Numbered from the stretch's first letter, positions 1 through 6,145 are shown. The stretch: DNA of 8,000 nucleotides from Bacteroidales bacterium (GCA_003155705.1 PMEC01000055.1:68152-76151), one strand, 5' to 3'. A program made the numbers and translations. The notes: generated by a model not told the origin, from the sequence alone.

Positions 1-616
1 TATTCCCCATATTCCAGTTAGGATGACGCAGGGCATCTCCGGGTCCGACTGATTTTAGTTTTTTATATGAATAGTTCAAAAATGGACCTCCTGAAGCTGT
101 TAGGGTTATCTTTTCGATCAGGTTAGCCGACTCGCCTGCCAGGCATTGAAGTATGGCGGAATGTTCTGAATCAACAGGTATTAACCTGCTGCCTGATTTC
201 AAAATAGCTTCACTTATTATATGGCCGGCTACAACCAGAGTTTCTTTGTTTGCAAGGGCAATATCTTTCCCGGCTTTAATTGCAGAGATTGTAGGTTTCA
301 GACCTGAGTAACCTACCATCGAAACCAGTACTACGTCTATATTATCACCAGCAACAACCTGTTCAATTGCTTCGTTACCGGCATAAACTTTTATCGGAAG
401 ATTTTTCAGACTCTCTTTAAGAAGATTATAATGATTCGTGTTGCCAATCACGACAGAATCCGGTTGAAATTTTTTTGCCTGTTCAATTAATAATTCAATG
501 TTGTTACCAGCAGTAAGAATCTCCGCAATAAACTCATCAGGATATCTCGATATCACATCAAGTGCCTGTGTACCTATTGATCCTGTTGATCCTAATAAAG
601 CTATTCTTTTGGGCAT
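1..616 (-). CDS. dxr: 1-deoxy-D-xylulose 5-phosphate reductoisomerase, 3'-truncated by the window edge
   Basis: This cytoplasmic enzyme converts 1-deoxy-D-xylulose 5-phosphate to 2-C-methyl-D-erythritol 4-phosphate with NADPH and a divalent metal, the committed step of the MEP isoprenoid pathway. The first 205 residues are visible, about half of the usual ~390. The N-terminus holds the NADPH-binding turn GSTGSIG at residues 9-15. ALANKE ends at residue 125. The metal-binding motif VDSEHSA has Asp149 and Glu151. TASGGPF lies at 173-179 and the substrate-loop motif HPNWNMG at 198-204. These motifs together are specific for DXR. The start is the ATG at 616-614, which gives MPKRIALLG, the normal length to the nucleotide-binding turn, and has an AAGGAAA ribosome-binding site just upstream. 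It lies 18 nt behind the M23 peptidase gene and is probably co-transcribed with it. The reading frame is intact to the edge. Confidence 0.97.
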   Translation of the reverse strand, partial: MPKRIALLGSTGSIGTQALDVISRYPDEFIAEILTAGNNIELLIEQAKKFQPDSVVIGNTNHYNLLKESLKNLPIKVYAGNEAIEQVVAGDNIDVVLVSMVGYSGLKPTISAIKAGKDIALANKETLVVAGHIISEAILKSGSRLIPVDSEHSAILQCLAGESANLIEKITLTASGGPFLNYSYKKLKSVGPGDALRHPNWNMGN

Positions 617-623
617 TAACGAA

Positions 624-630
624 TTTCCTT
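624..630 (-). promoter_or_regulatory. Shine-Dalgarno site of dxr
   Basis: On the minus strand the short gap between the M23 stop and the dxr ATG contains AAGGAAA, 7 nt before the ATG. This fits an independent ribosome-binding site within a two-gene operon and supports the ATG at 616. Most other genes in this window lack a clear Shine-Dalgarno site, which is normal for Bacteroidota. Confidence 0.5.
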
Positions 631-634
631 ATTA

Positions 635-1495
635 TTAAAATAGGATATGTTTTTCGGGGTCAAGAGGATTTCCTTTATACCACATCTCAAAATGAAGATG
701 AGGGCCGGATGTATAAAGCTCACCTGAGTCACCTACAACTGAAATTGCCTCACCCGCTCTGACAAGATCACCGGCTTCCTTCAGCAGGCTTGAATTATGT
801 TTATAAACTGAAACAAGATTGTTGATATGCTGTATTTCTATTACATATCCTGTTTCCATAGTCCAGCCTGTAAAAATAACAGTTCCATCGAGTGCTGCTG
901 AAACAAGGGATTTTGGTTTAGTTACAATATCGGTCCCGAAATGTTTTGTACGCAGGTCGTATTTTCCGGAGACAATTCCTTTTACCGGAGGAAAAAAGTG
1001 AAGGCTCGCAAGGCTGGTAGTTTCATTTATCCTTGGACCCAGAGACAGATTAAACTGTTCCTCCTTTTCAACCTTACTCCTTAATGCCTGATCTTCAGGC
1101 GAATTTGCAAATTTTATTGCTCCATAATTTTTTGTTGTATCATGGGGTGGAATAATTTCGACAGGTGGCTTTCCTGAAATAATTGCATTAAGGTTAGCAA
1201 AATATTTATCTCTCAAAGCAAGTTCCCGTTCGAGAGAATCCAGTCTGATTGCACTCATAAGGATATTACGTCTCATTGTAATATCAGGATATCCGGGAAT
1301 AAATTCCCTGATATTTGTGAAAGCAATCAGAGAAGAGGTAGCACCGACAATAAACAACATTAAAAATGCTATAAGCAGAAATGCATTATATTGAGTAAGT
1401 CTGACACGCCAAACTTCCTCAAATGTGGTGTCATTAAAAATTGCGAATTTATATTTATCGCGCCAGTTTCGTCTGTTTTTTTCGTTCTTTGCCAT
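635..1495 (-). CDS. M23-family (LytM-type) membrane-anchored metallopeptidase
   Basis: A predicted zinc-dependent peptidoglycan endopeptidase of 286 residues, held in the cytoplasmic membrane with its catalytic domain outside. A basic cytoplasmic head (residues 1-35, rich in K and R) is followed by one membrane span at about 38-60. A helical linker runs to about 165, and the M23 domain covers about 170-280. The zinc ligands of the family are present: His185 and Asp189 in HFGTDI, and His268 in GPHLHFE. The two catalytic histidines correspond to His233 (YKH) and His266. The domain therefore looks active rather than a degenerate, EnvC/NlpD-like regulator. Inference: it works in cell-wall turnover or envelope shape. 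It sits 18 nt upstream of dxr on the same strand, so the two are probably co-transcribed. The ATG at 1495 gives MAKNEKNRR, a normal positive-inside head. The exact substrate bond cannot be read from sequence. Confidence 0.9.
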   Translation of the reverse strand: MAKNEKNRRNWRDKYKFAIFNDTTFEEVWRVRLTQYNAFLLIAFLMLFIVGATSSLIAFTNIREFIPGYPDITMRRNILMSAIRLDSLERELALRDKYFANLNAIISGKPPVEIIPPHDTTKNYGAIKFANSPEDQALRSKVEKEEQFNLSLGPRINETTSLASLHFFPPVKGIVSGKYDLRTKHFGTDIVTKPKSLVSAALDGTVIFTGWTMETGYVIEIQHINNLVSVYKHNSSLLKEAGDLVRAGEAISVVGDSGELYTSGPHLHFEMWYKGNPLDPEKHILF

Positions 1496-1517
1496 TTCTC
1501 AGATTATGATAGCCTGA

Positions 1518-1525
1518 CAAAGATA
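1518..1525 (-). promoter_or_regulatory. Possible -7 promoter box for the M23-dxr genes
   Basis: The minus strand reads TATCTTTG, an exact match to the Bacteroidota -7 consensus TAnnTTTG, about 22 nt before the ATG of the M23 gene. A good TTTG box at the expected distance is missing; the nearest T-rich match has a spacer of about 16. The element is therefore plausible but incomplete. It would let the M23-dxr pair be transcribed independently of the superoxide reductase gene. Confidence 0.4.
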
Positions 1526-1528
1526 ATA

Positions 1529-1551
1529 AACCTGTCTCATGAAAACAGGTT
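1529..1551 (-). terminator. Small hairpin after the superoxide reductase gene, possible weak terminator
   Basis: AACCTGT and ACAGGTT form a perfect 7-bp stem with a 9-nt loop in the 85-nt gap between the superoxide reductase stop and the M23 start. In the minus direction the stem is followed only by TTATTATC, not a true T-tract. It could be a weak terminator, an mRNA-stability element, or an operator overlapping the M23 promoter. Confidence 0.35.
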
Positions 1552-1580
1552 CTGATTTAAAAACCGGAGTATTTTGCAGA

Positions 1581-1964
1581 TCAGATAACTTTTACAGGTT
1601 TGTCTTCGCTCTGCCAAAGTCCATGTTTTGTGCAGACAGCCATGGCTGAAAGGTTCATTGACACATCAGGAGCAACAATATAGAAATCTACTTCAAAATG
1701 AGCCGGTTTATTGCCAAAAACACCCGCTGTATAACGGGCTTCTGCAAGAAGTGTTTCCCTGTTCCAGAGTTGAATAACACTTATAAAATGGTCGGCGTCG
1801 TCGGGATGAACATATTCGTCACCAAGCTTGATTTTTATTTCAAATTTTTCTCCTTTTTTTACCTGGTCCGGACAAAAAACATGAGGCATATGTCTGTCAA
1901 GATAGTCGCGTTTAACCTCTTTGTCTTCTTTTTCGATATCGAAAGCTTTAAATACGCGTGGCAT
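1581..1964 (-). CDS. Superoxide reductase (desulfoferrodoxin/neelaredoxin family, single-domain type)
   Basis: This protein reduces superoxide to hydrogen peroxide at a mononuclear non-heme iron without producing oxygen, a detoxification route typical of anaerobes. It has 127 residues. It lacks the N-terminal desulforedoxin-like iron centre and therefore belongs to the one-iron class. The expected four-His/one-Cys site is visible: His25 in RHMP, His53 in VHPDD, His59 in DHF, and Cys111 and His114 in CTKHGLW. The family normally has Glu-Lys directly before the first histidine (EKHVP); here it is Asp23-Arg24 (DRHMP). The charge types are kept but both residues are swapped. An extra Cys31 lies close to the site. 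The ATG at 1964 gives MPRVFKAFD and the usual family length. It is alone between the tRNA (divergent) and the M23 gene, 85 nt upstream of the latter. No consensus promoter was found in front. Confidence 0.93.
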   Translation of the reverse strand: MPRVFKAFDIEKEDKEVKRDYLDRHMPHVFCPDQVKKGEKFEIKIKLGDEYVHPDDADHFISVIQLWNRETLLAEARYTAGVFGNKPAHFEVDFYIVAPDVSMNLSAMAVCTKHGLWQSEDKPVKVI

Positions 1965-2072
1965 AGTAAAATATTTTAGTAATAAACAATTGAATGACGA
2001 TTTTGGTTTAAAGACAATATCTAATCATCTGACAAACATAGCAATAAAAAACATAAAAAAACAGATAATTAT

Positions 2073-2103
2073 TTTGGTAATTGCACTGTTTATACTAAAT
2101 TTG
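2073..2103 (+). promoter_or_regulatory. Bacteroidota-type promoter of the tRNA gene
   Basis: TTTG (2073-2076), a 19-nt spacer, and TAAATTTG (2096-2103) match the Bacteroidota primary sigma consensus TTTG-N19-21-TAnnTTTG exactly. The predicted start site falls a few nucleotides before the mature tRNA 5' end at 2116, so the leader would be very short. This is the best promoter in the window. Confidence 0.8.
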
Positions 2104-2115
2104 CACCCACAATAT

Positions 2116-2185
<70 letters not shown>

Positions 2186-2187
<2 letters not shown>

Positions 2188-2200
2188 CAAAGAAAAAGCC
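2186..2200 (+). repeat. 15-nt direct repeat, copy 1, starting at the tRNA 3' end
   Basis: TACAAAGAAAAAGCC begins with the last two bases of the tRNA and is repeated exactly at 7161-7175. The likeness continues weakly for some nine nucleotides with one gap (GGTGCGAA against GGTGCAAA). Both copies also form the left arm of a terminator hairpin, so they may be either attachment-site remnants or just similar terminators. Confidence 0.5.
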
Positions 2201-2226
2201 CTGGTGCGAATGCGCCGGGGATTTTT
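2193..2226 (+). terminator. Rho-independent terminator of the tRNA gene
   Basis: A 9-bp stem (CCCTGGTGC 2199-2207 with GCGCCGGGG 2212-2220, two G-T pairs) closes a GAAT loop. One mismatch further out, AAAAA (2193-2197) pairs with TTTTT (2222-2226), followed by more T. It starts 6 nt after the mature tRNA end. Confidence 0.8.
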
Positions 2227-2320
2227 GTTTTTAGACCGAGCCGAGCTTGCTCAAGCGAGGGATAAAAATAAAAAGACCCGACAGACGTTGAAAGCGGCTG
2301 CAGGGATTTTGGCTTGTTAA
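2227..2320. other. Non-coding stretch with imperfect palindromes
   Basis: No gene is supported here. A 20-nt imperfect palindrome lies at 2241-2260 (GCTTG-CT-CAAGC core with outer CC/GG pairs). A second weak hairpin may form from AAAAGACCC (2271-2279) with AGGGATTTT (2302-2310). The sequence is GC-richer than its neighbours and looks like the GAGC-rich filler that follows terminators in many Bacteroidota genomes; that comparison is from memory. Confidence 0.4.
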
Positions 2321-2366
2321 GCACCTCCAAAAGGATCAAGCCGAACGAAGTGAGGCTTAATCTCCC
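2314..2366 (+). repeat. Dispersed degenerate repeat, copy A
   Basis: The core is AAAAGGATCA (2329-2338), four bases, then GAACGAAGTGA (2343-2353). The same two blocks with the same four-base spacing recur at 6431-6455. The flanking AAGCC (2338-2342) and GGCTT (2354-2358) form a 5-bp hairpin around the GAACGAAGTGA block. A leading TTGTTAAGCA (2314-2323) is shared exactly with 7201-7210. The element overlaps the frameshift-corrected end of the recombinase remnant. Confidence 0.55.
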
Positions 2367-2664
2367 TTCAGTTCAAGAGCTGACTCCTCATCATCTTTGA
2401 TGGGAGTTTTTCTTTTATGGCTCCCGAAGTCCTCATATAATGACGTTTTAAGGAAAATAGACAATTAACCTTCGAGGTTAGATATTGACGTTTTTCAGTA
2501 TCAAGTACTAAACCCTCTGGAAATACGATATTTTGTATAATCTTCTTAACATTAAGACTCCCGGAAACCCAGTATTTACTTGTGTCCTGGGAAAAATCAA
2601 TCACTTTATCAAGATTATTTTGGAGGTTAGATATTTCTATATCCTGAACTTTGTATTTTTCCAT
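2357..2664 (-). pseudogene. Serine recombinase, C-terminal remnant with a frameshift
   Basis: The visible peptide starts MEKYKVQDIEISNLQ and continues through KYWVSG, IIQNIVFPEGLVLD and VNCLFSL. The FPEG...VN.LF pattern after a coiled, Asn/Lys-rich stretch is the C-terminal end of large serine recombinases (resolvase/invertase type) of Bacteroidota. Only about 80 of the ~500 residues are left: no catalytic resolvase domain or zinc ribbon is present upstream, and the frame is closed by a TGA just before the ATG at 2664. Near 2450, at TTAAAA, the zero frame continues as KRHYMRTSG and stops at 2368. A shift into the other frame gives LKTSLYEDFGSHKRKT and a hydrophilic tail ending at 2357, which resembles the usual tail of these enzymes better. 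I read it as a decayed fragment beside the tRNA. Family assignment is by recalled motif, without a search. Confidence 0.65.
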
Positions 2665-2789
2665 TTTATCTCAAATTCTCTTGCTTGTCCATCTGCCGAT
2701 AATGCAGTTAATTTATGTCCATTCGTTTTTAAAGTGTCTATGTACTTGCTGTTAATTCCATAACTACCCGCTGGCGATCTGCCTTTCAT
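2637..2789 (-). CDS. Small unrecognised ORF of 50 codons, possibly a truncated gene
   Basis: The ATG at 2789 follows the SRPBCC stop codon by one nucleotide (TAA-A-ATG), a spacing typical of translational coupling. The product begins MKGRSPAGSYGINSKYID, continues LKTNGHKLTALSADGQ and ends KWKNTKFRI. It has no signal peptide or membrane span, and I do not recognise the family. Its last nine codons overlap, in another frame, the start of the recombinase remnant. The protein may therefore be the first part of a longer gene cut off at a junction near 2660-2700, with an accidental stop. The glycine- and Ser-rich start followed by an amphipathic segment looks protein-like. A chance ORF remains possible. 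Confidence 0.4.
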   Translation of the reverse strand: MKGRSPAGSYGINSKYIDTLKTNGHKLTALSADGQAREFEIKWKNTKFRI

Positions 2790-2790
2790 T

Positions 2791-3225
2791 TTATTTTTCA
2801 CTTTCTATTTTTAGCAAATCAAGCCACTTTTGCATTCCTGTTTCTAAACTTTTATTAAATGATTTTTTATAAAGTCCAGCCAGAAAGCCTTCCATACTTT
2901 CTTCAACTTCCACTTTTGTTTGTCCATTCAGTGCTATCAGTTTCCAGTTGTGAATAGCTAACATTCCAAATGTTTTTCCTGTCCACCCAATATATTTAAA
3001 TTCGTCAATTGATTGAATTGTTGAATGAATTTTTGCTCCACCAGTTTTCCAGTCGAAAGTTGTGGTTGGTTTTAATTGTCCGTTTAGTTTTGGTTTGGTA
3101 ATGTCGGTTTGCCAGTTTGCCCAATGGTCTATGTTGGTTAAGATAGCCCAAACTTTTTCGGGTTTTGCATTTATTAAAATTGTCTTGCTACACTTTACAG
3201 GTGCGTTGTTATTGATGCTTTTCAT
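2791..3225 (-). CDS. SRPBCC (START-like/polyketide cyclase) family protein
   Basis: A 144-residue protein with the helix-grip SRPBCC pattern. The strand SKTILINAKPEKVWAILT (13-30) leads into HWANWQTDI, then TFDWKTGGAKIHSTI (57-70), IGWTGKTFGM, a strand rich in Lys/Val/Glu, and a long C-terminal amphipathic helix (GLYKKSFNKSLETGMQ) ending in LLKIESEK. Such proteins bind hydrophobic ligands or act as cyclases/aromatases. The ligand cannot be told. I chose the ATG at 3225 because it begins just before the domain. The same frame stays open to 3306 without any ATG and would encode a good signal peptide (ILLITFGLTVSVSSFA followed by QN), with only a TTG at 3267 as a weak start. An ATG at 3319 is in another frame. 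The protein may thus have been secreted ancestrally and lost its leader by a frameshift. A 50-codon ORF is coupled downstream. Confidence 0.75.
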   Translation of the reverse strand: MKSINNNAPVKCSKTILINAKPEKVWAILTNIDHWANWQTDITKPKLNGQLKPTTTFDWKTGGAKIHSTIQSIDEFKYIGWTGKTFGMLAIHNWKLIALNGQTKVEVEESMEGFLAGLYKKSFNKSLETGMQKWLDLLKIESEK

Positions 3226-3325
3226 TGTCGTATTGTTTTGTGCAAATGAACTTACTGATACAGTCAAGCCAAATGTGATTAATAAAATTGTCTGAATTTC
3301 GAATTGTCACATATTTCATACTAAT

Positions 3326-3355
3326 CAAGAATAATATTAGGATTGCTTAATCAAA
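3326..3355 (-). promoter_or_regulatory. Possible promoter of the SRPBCC gene
   Basis: On the minus strand TTTG (3355-3352) is followed after 18 nt by TATTCTTG (3333-3326), which fits TAnnTTTG at five of six fixed positions. The predicted start lies just before the ATG at 3319, which is out of frame with the SRPBCC domain. This supports the idea that translation once began there. Confidence 0.4.
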
Positions 3356-3386
3356 AACAGGGCTGGCAAACAATTTATTCATGAAA

Positions 3387-4022
3387 CTACAAGTTAACAA
3401 AAAAAGCAAGAATTCCAAGACCGATGAGGACAATCCCGGTAATAAGTTTCTCATGGTGTTCAAGAGTGTGTGACCTTAATCCCTGAGTACCCTTAAACCC
3501 TACATAGACAAATAACAACATGAGTAACACTGTTGCAGAGAAATATACTGCTGAAACAATAATTATCCCTTTCCAGCCAATCGTACCTGCCTGAAAATAA
3601 TAGGCCTCGATTTCAACACAGGGTGTCAGGAACATTGCTACACTTAAACTAACGAGGATGCCAATCTTTGATTTGGTAAAGCTCGGGATATTTGTATTTT
3701 CAAGTTTTGTGTGATGATGATGTTCCCGATTTTTGATGTCGGATATGATGTATAATGTACCAATAGCTATCAAAATGGAAGGGGCAACATAATCTATCAC
3801 AAGATTATAGCTGCTGGAAAGTTTTATACCGATCAGACCCACAATTATGCCAATCAATATTGTACTTATTGTATGTGAAACCCCTGTTATTATAGTTGCT
3901 GTTAAGGTTTCCTTTAGCGTCCATTTTTCTGTTTTGCCAATAGCTATCATGGGTAGCCAGTGGTTAGGAATAGCCGCATGAATTAAGCTTAAAACAAGAC
4001 TACCAATGAATATCTGCCACAT
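3387..4022 (-). CDS. Polytopic membrane protein, nickel/cobalt transporter (NicO/NiCoT)-like
   Basis: A 211-residue inner-membrane protein with about six hydrophobic segments (roughly 3-27, 41-66, 76-95, 119-135, 150-176, 192-210). The first carries His15-AAIP-Asn20-His21, an H-x4-N-H pattern. NiCoT-type permeases have H-x4-D-H in an early membrane helix. His50 in GVSHTIST recalls the second conserved histidine region of that superfamily. A cytoplasmic or periplasmic loop contains four histidines (101-104). Further polar residues sit in or near membrane segments: Cys135, Glu137 and Glu139 in TPCVEIEAYYF, and His189-His190 near the end. Inference: transport or sensing of a divalent metal. The family is conserved in Bacteroidota as far as I recall, but without a defined substrate. 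The ATG at 4022 gives MWQIFIGS directly at the first helix. The methyltransferase gene ends 93 nt upstream, with a hairpin between. Confidence 0.65.
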   Translation of the reverse strand: MWQIFIGSLVLSLIHAAIPNHWLPMIAIGKTEKWTLKETLTATIITGVSHTISTILIGIIVGLIGIKLSSSYNLVIDYVAPSILIAIGTLYIISDIKNREHHHHTKLENTNIPSFTKSKIGILVSLSVAMFLTPCVEIEAYYFQAGTIGWKGIIIVSAVYFSATVLLMLLFVYVGFKGTQGLRSHTLEHHEKLITGIVLIGLGILAFFVNL

Positions 4023-4079
4023 ATGATTTAATTTAATTGATACAATTAGTATTGTAAGAAAAAAGTATCATTACTTAAA

Positions 4080-4104
4080 GACTGGGTAACACCAGCCTTT
4101 TTTT
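4080..4104. terminator. Hairpin between the methyltransferase and transporter-like genes
   Basis: GACTGG (4080-4085) and CCAGCC (4092-4097) form a 6-bp stem with one G-T pair and a 6-nt loop. On the plus strand it is followed by seven T, a good terminator shape, but no plus-strand gene ends here. On the minus strand, where the methyltransferase stops at 4116, it is followed by TTTAAG, so termination would be partial. It may lower expression of the downstream gene rather than end the transcript. Confidence 0.4.
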
Positions 4105-4115
4105 CAAATGGTACT

Positions 4116-5099
4116 TCATCCTCGGGGTTTCTCAATTAGAAAGTAGGTGCCAAAATTTATGTTTCCTTCGTCTAAAAGATAGAAACCGCTTTCCTGGAAT
4201 AATCTTTTCCAGTCGCTACGGGTTGCAAATGCCAGGCTGAGAACATTTGCTATTGCAAAAGTCGAATAACCTCTTACTGCAATAATAAGCAGAAACCTGC
4301 CACCGGGTTTTAAAACTCGCCACATTTCCTTTAAAGCAGGCAATTTGTTTTTTCCCAGGTGGTCAAACATAAATGAGCTTACGGCGGCATCGAAACTATT
4401 TATGCTAAAAGGCATTGAAGTAATATCTCCCTGTTCTATTGTAACTCTGGAAGAAATACCCGCCAAATCTAAATTTTTTCTCAGTAAAGCTTTGCCACCA
4501 TCATCAATATAATTGGCATCAAACCGGTCAAATGCAACAATATTTATATCTGACGATGTTTTTGATATCGAAATTGTTGTTCGTCCTGCACCGCAGCCTG
4601 CATCGAGTACATTATTTTTTCCTGCTTTATAGAGATCAACATAAGGTAAAATGACATCATTTGTGCTACCAGAATCCCCCGCAATAATATTTCCGATATA
4701 TAAGTTAACTGCCAGCAAAAGGAGAAAAGTGAATACAAATATTTGCAAGACAGGATTTCCTGTCAATCCGAGATAGGAATATGCAGCTAAAAGTAATACA
4801 AGCAAAGAGGCGAATCCAAAACCTTTGCTCCATTTTGAAGACCACCCAAAATCAAAACTTCTCACAGATGTTTGTTTTCTGAACTTTTTCAGAATTCTTT
4901 CAGGAAGTAACATCCATCCTCCAAAAACTGTTATAAGCAGGATCAATGTATGACTTATTATCAATCCAATCAGAACTGATGAAAATATTTTTTCTTCAGG
5001 AAGGAAATTAATAAAAATTATGGCCAATATGGCAGCTGCAAAAATTACAATTCCTGAATGTGAATGGTTGCCAAACCATGTTTTGTTCTTTGTTTCCAT
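4116..5099 (-). CDS. Membrane-anchored class I SAM-dependent methyltransferase
   Basis: A 327-residue protein made of two parts. The N-terminal 140 residues carry four hydrophobic segments (about 16-33, 39-62, 95-111, 116-138), with a basic loop KKFRKQ between the second and third. The C-terminal half is a Rossmann-type methyltransferase: motif I VLDAGCGAGRTT (164-175), an acidic ribose contact at AFDRFDANYI (Asp191), the adenine-contact segment EQGDITSMPF (222-231), motif IV-like FDAAVSSFMFDHLG, and WRVLKPGGRFLL (260-271). This is the usual pattern of the Methyltransf_11/UbiE-like group. The membrane part suggests a lipid, quinone or other hydrophobic acceptor, but the substrate cannot be named. 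The ATG at 5099 precedes a hydrophilic head rich in His and Asn. It lies 110 nt downstream of the AraC-type gene on the same strand, which suggests control by it. Confidence 0.85.
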   Translation of the reverse strand: METKNKTWFGNHSHSGIVIFAAAILAIIFINFLPEEKIFSSVLIGLIISHTLILLITVFGGWMLLPERILKKFRKQTSVRSFDFGWSSKWSKGFGFASLLVLLLAAYSYLGLTGNPVLQIFVFTFLLLLAVNLYIGNIIAGDSGSTNDVILPYVDLYKAGKNNVLDAGCGAGRTTISISKTSSDINIVAFDRFDANYIDDGGKALLRKNLDLAGISSRVTIEQGDITSMPFSINSFDAAVSSFMFDHLGKNKLPALKEMWRVLKPGGRFLLIIAVRGYSTFAIANVLSLAFATRSDWKRLFQESGFYLLDEGNINFGTYFLIEKPRG

Positions 5100-5209
5100 T
5101 TGTTTATGTATTAATGATATGGATACAAAGATCTGTTGTTTTCAACTTATTGAGTTTGCATTTCTTGGTAAGTTGTTTGCAAATCCTGCGATTTCATCCC
5201 CGGAGCTGA

Positions 5210-6145
5210 TTATTTTATATTAATCGGGATTAAAAGTGAACGGTTTATCCTATCATAAGGTTTGGTTGCTGGACTTTCATCAAATTGTTCAAAGCAAATC
5301 ATTTCAGAGATAGAGTATCCCATTGAATCGATATAATTATGATTTAATGCTATAAGCGAATTCAATGTTTCATTTATGTTTCCGACCATTTTATAATTGA
5401 TATACAGGCCTTTATTAAAAGTCTGAATAACTATTCCTCTGGTTGGATTAATATCAGAACTTACTTCAAATCCACAAAGATAACGGCATTTGTCGGGTGC
5501 AGTTAAATACGGTATATCCAGCCAGATTCCGAAGTACTTTGTTGAAGATGTAATTAAATTTTGTGGAATAGCCCATTGGATTATGCTTTTAAAAGCAAAT
5601 GGTATGTTTTCTCTATGACTTAAAGTTGTCTGAATGCATGCAATTTGAAAAGAATACATTGTACTGACAACAGGGCTGGAAGATATTTTAACAGTATTAA
5701 TTTTCCCCTGTATATCTGAAATCGGAGATATCCATGGTTCCAGTCCCAGAGGAAACCTATTTCTCCTTTTCTTTACTTCCTGAATCTTATTGTGTGGAAG
5801 CTTCCTAAATTTATCAGCGGAAATACCATAATAATTCTTAAATGCTCTGCTGAATATTGAGTCAGATGAAAAGCCACAACCCGAAGCAATTTCATTAATC
5901 GCCAGATCGGGGAATAACTTTATATAATGCGCGGACCTTTCCAACCGAAGTCTGATTACATATTGTTTGGGGGTTTCAGATATTGCATCAGTAAAGATCT
6001 TTTGGAAATGGAAAGGTGAATAATTGGCTATCCCTGCTAAAGTTACCAATGAGACATCACCAGTCAGATTCAGATTTATATAATGCTGCACCTTCATTAC
6101 AGCTTGCTGGTATTCAGGTTTTATATTATGACCGTGTATATGCAT
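5210..6145 (-). CDS. AraC-family transcriptional regulator with a GyrI-like effector domain
   Basis: A 311-residue regulator. The N-terminal two-HTH AraC domain spans about residues 15-115. The first HTH lies around VTLAGIANYSPFHFQKIF (34-51). The second is the family signature from LAINEIASGCGFSSDSIFSR to FKNYYGISADKFRK (81-115). A basic linker (KKRRNR) leads to a C-terminal domain (about 150-311) of the GyrI/AraC effector-binding type, with strands around TVKISSSPVV, a FGIWLDIPY segment, and FEVSSDI. This order (DNA-binding domain first, GyrI-like domain last) is that of Rob-like regulators that bind small hydrophobic or cationic ligands. The ATG at 6145 is close to a -7 box match upstream and gives a His-rich start (MHIHGHN). 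It likely controls the methyltransferase and neighbours on the same strand, and perhaps the divergent beta-barrel gene. No ligand can be inferred. Confidence 0.9.
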   Translation of the reverse strand: MHIHGHNIKPEYQQAVMKVQHYINLNLTGDVSLVTLAGIANYSPFHFQKIFTDAISETPKQYVIRLRLERSAHYIKLFPDLAINEIASGCGFSSDSIFSRAFKNYYGISADKFRKLPHNKIQEVKKRRNRFPLGLEPWISPISDIQGKINTVKISSSPVVSTMYSFQIACIQTTLSHRENIPFAFKSIIQWAIPQNLITSSTKYFGIWLDIPYLTAPDKCRYLCGFEVSSDINPTRGIVIQTFNKGLYINYKMVGNINETLNSLIALNHNYIDSMGYSISEMICFEQFDESPATKPYDRINRSLLIPINIK

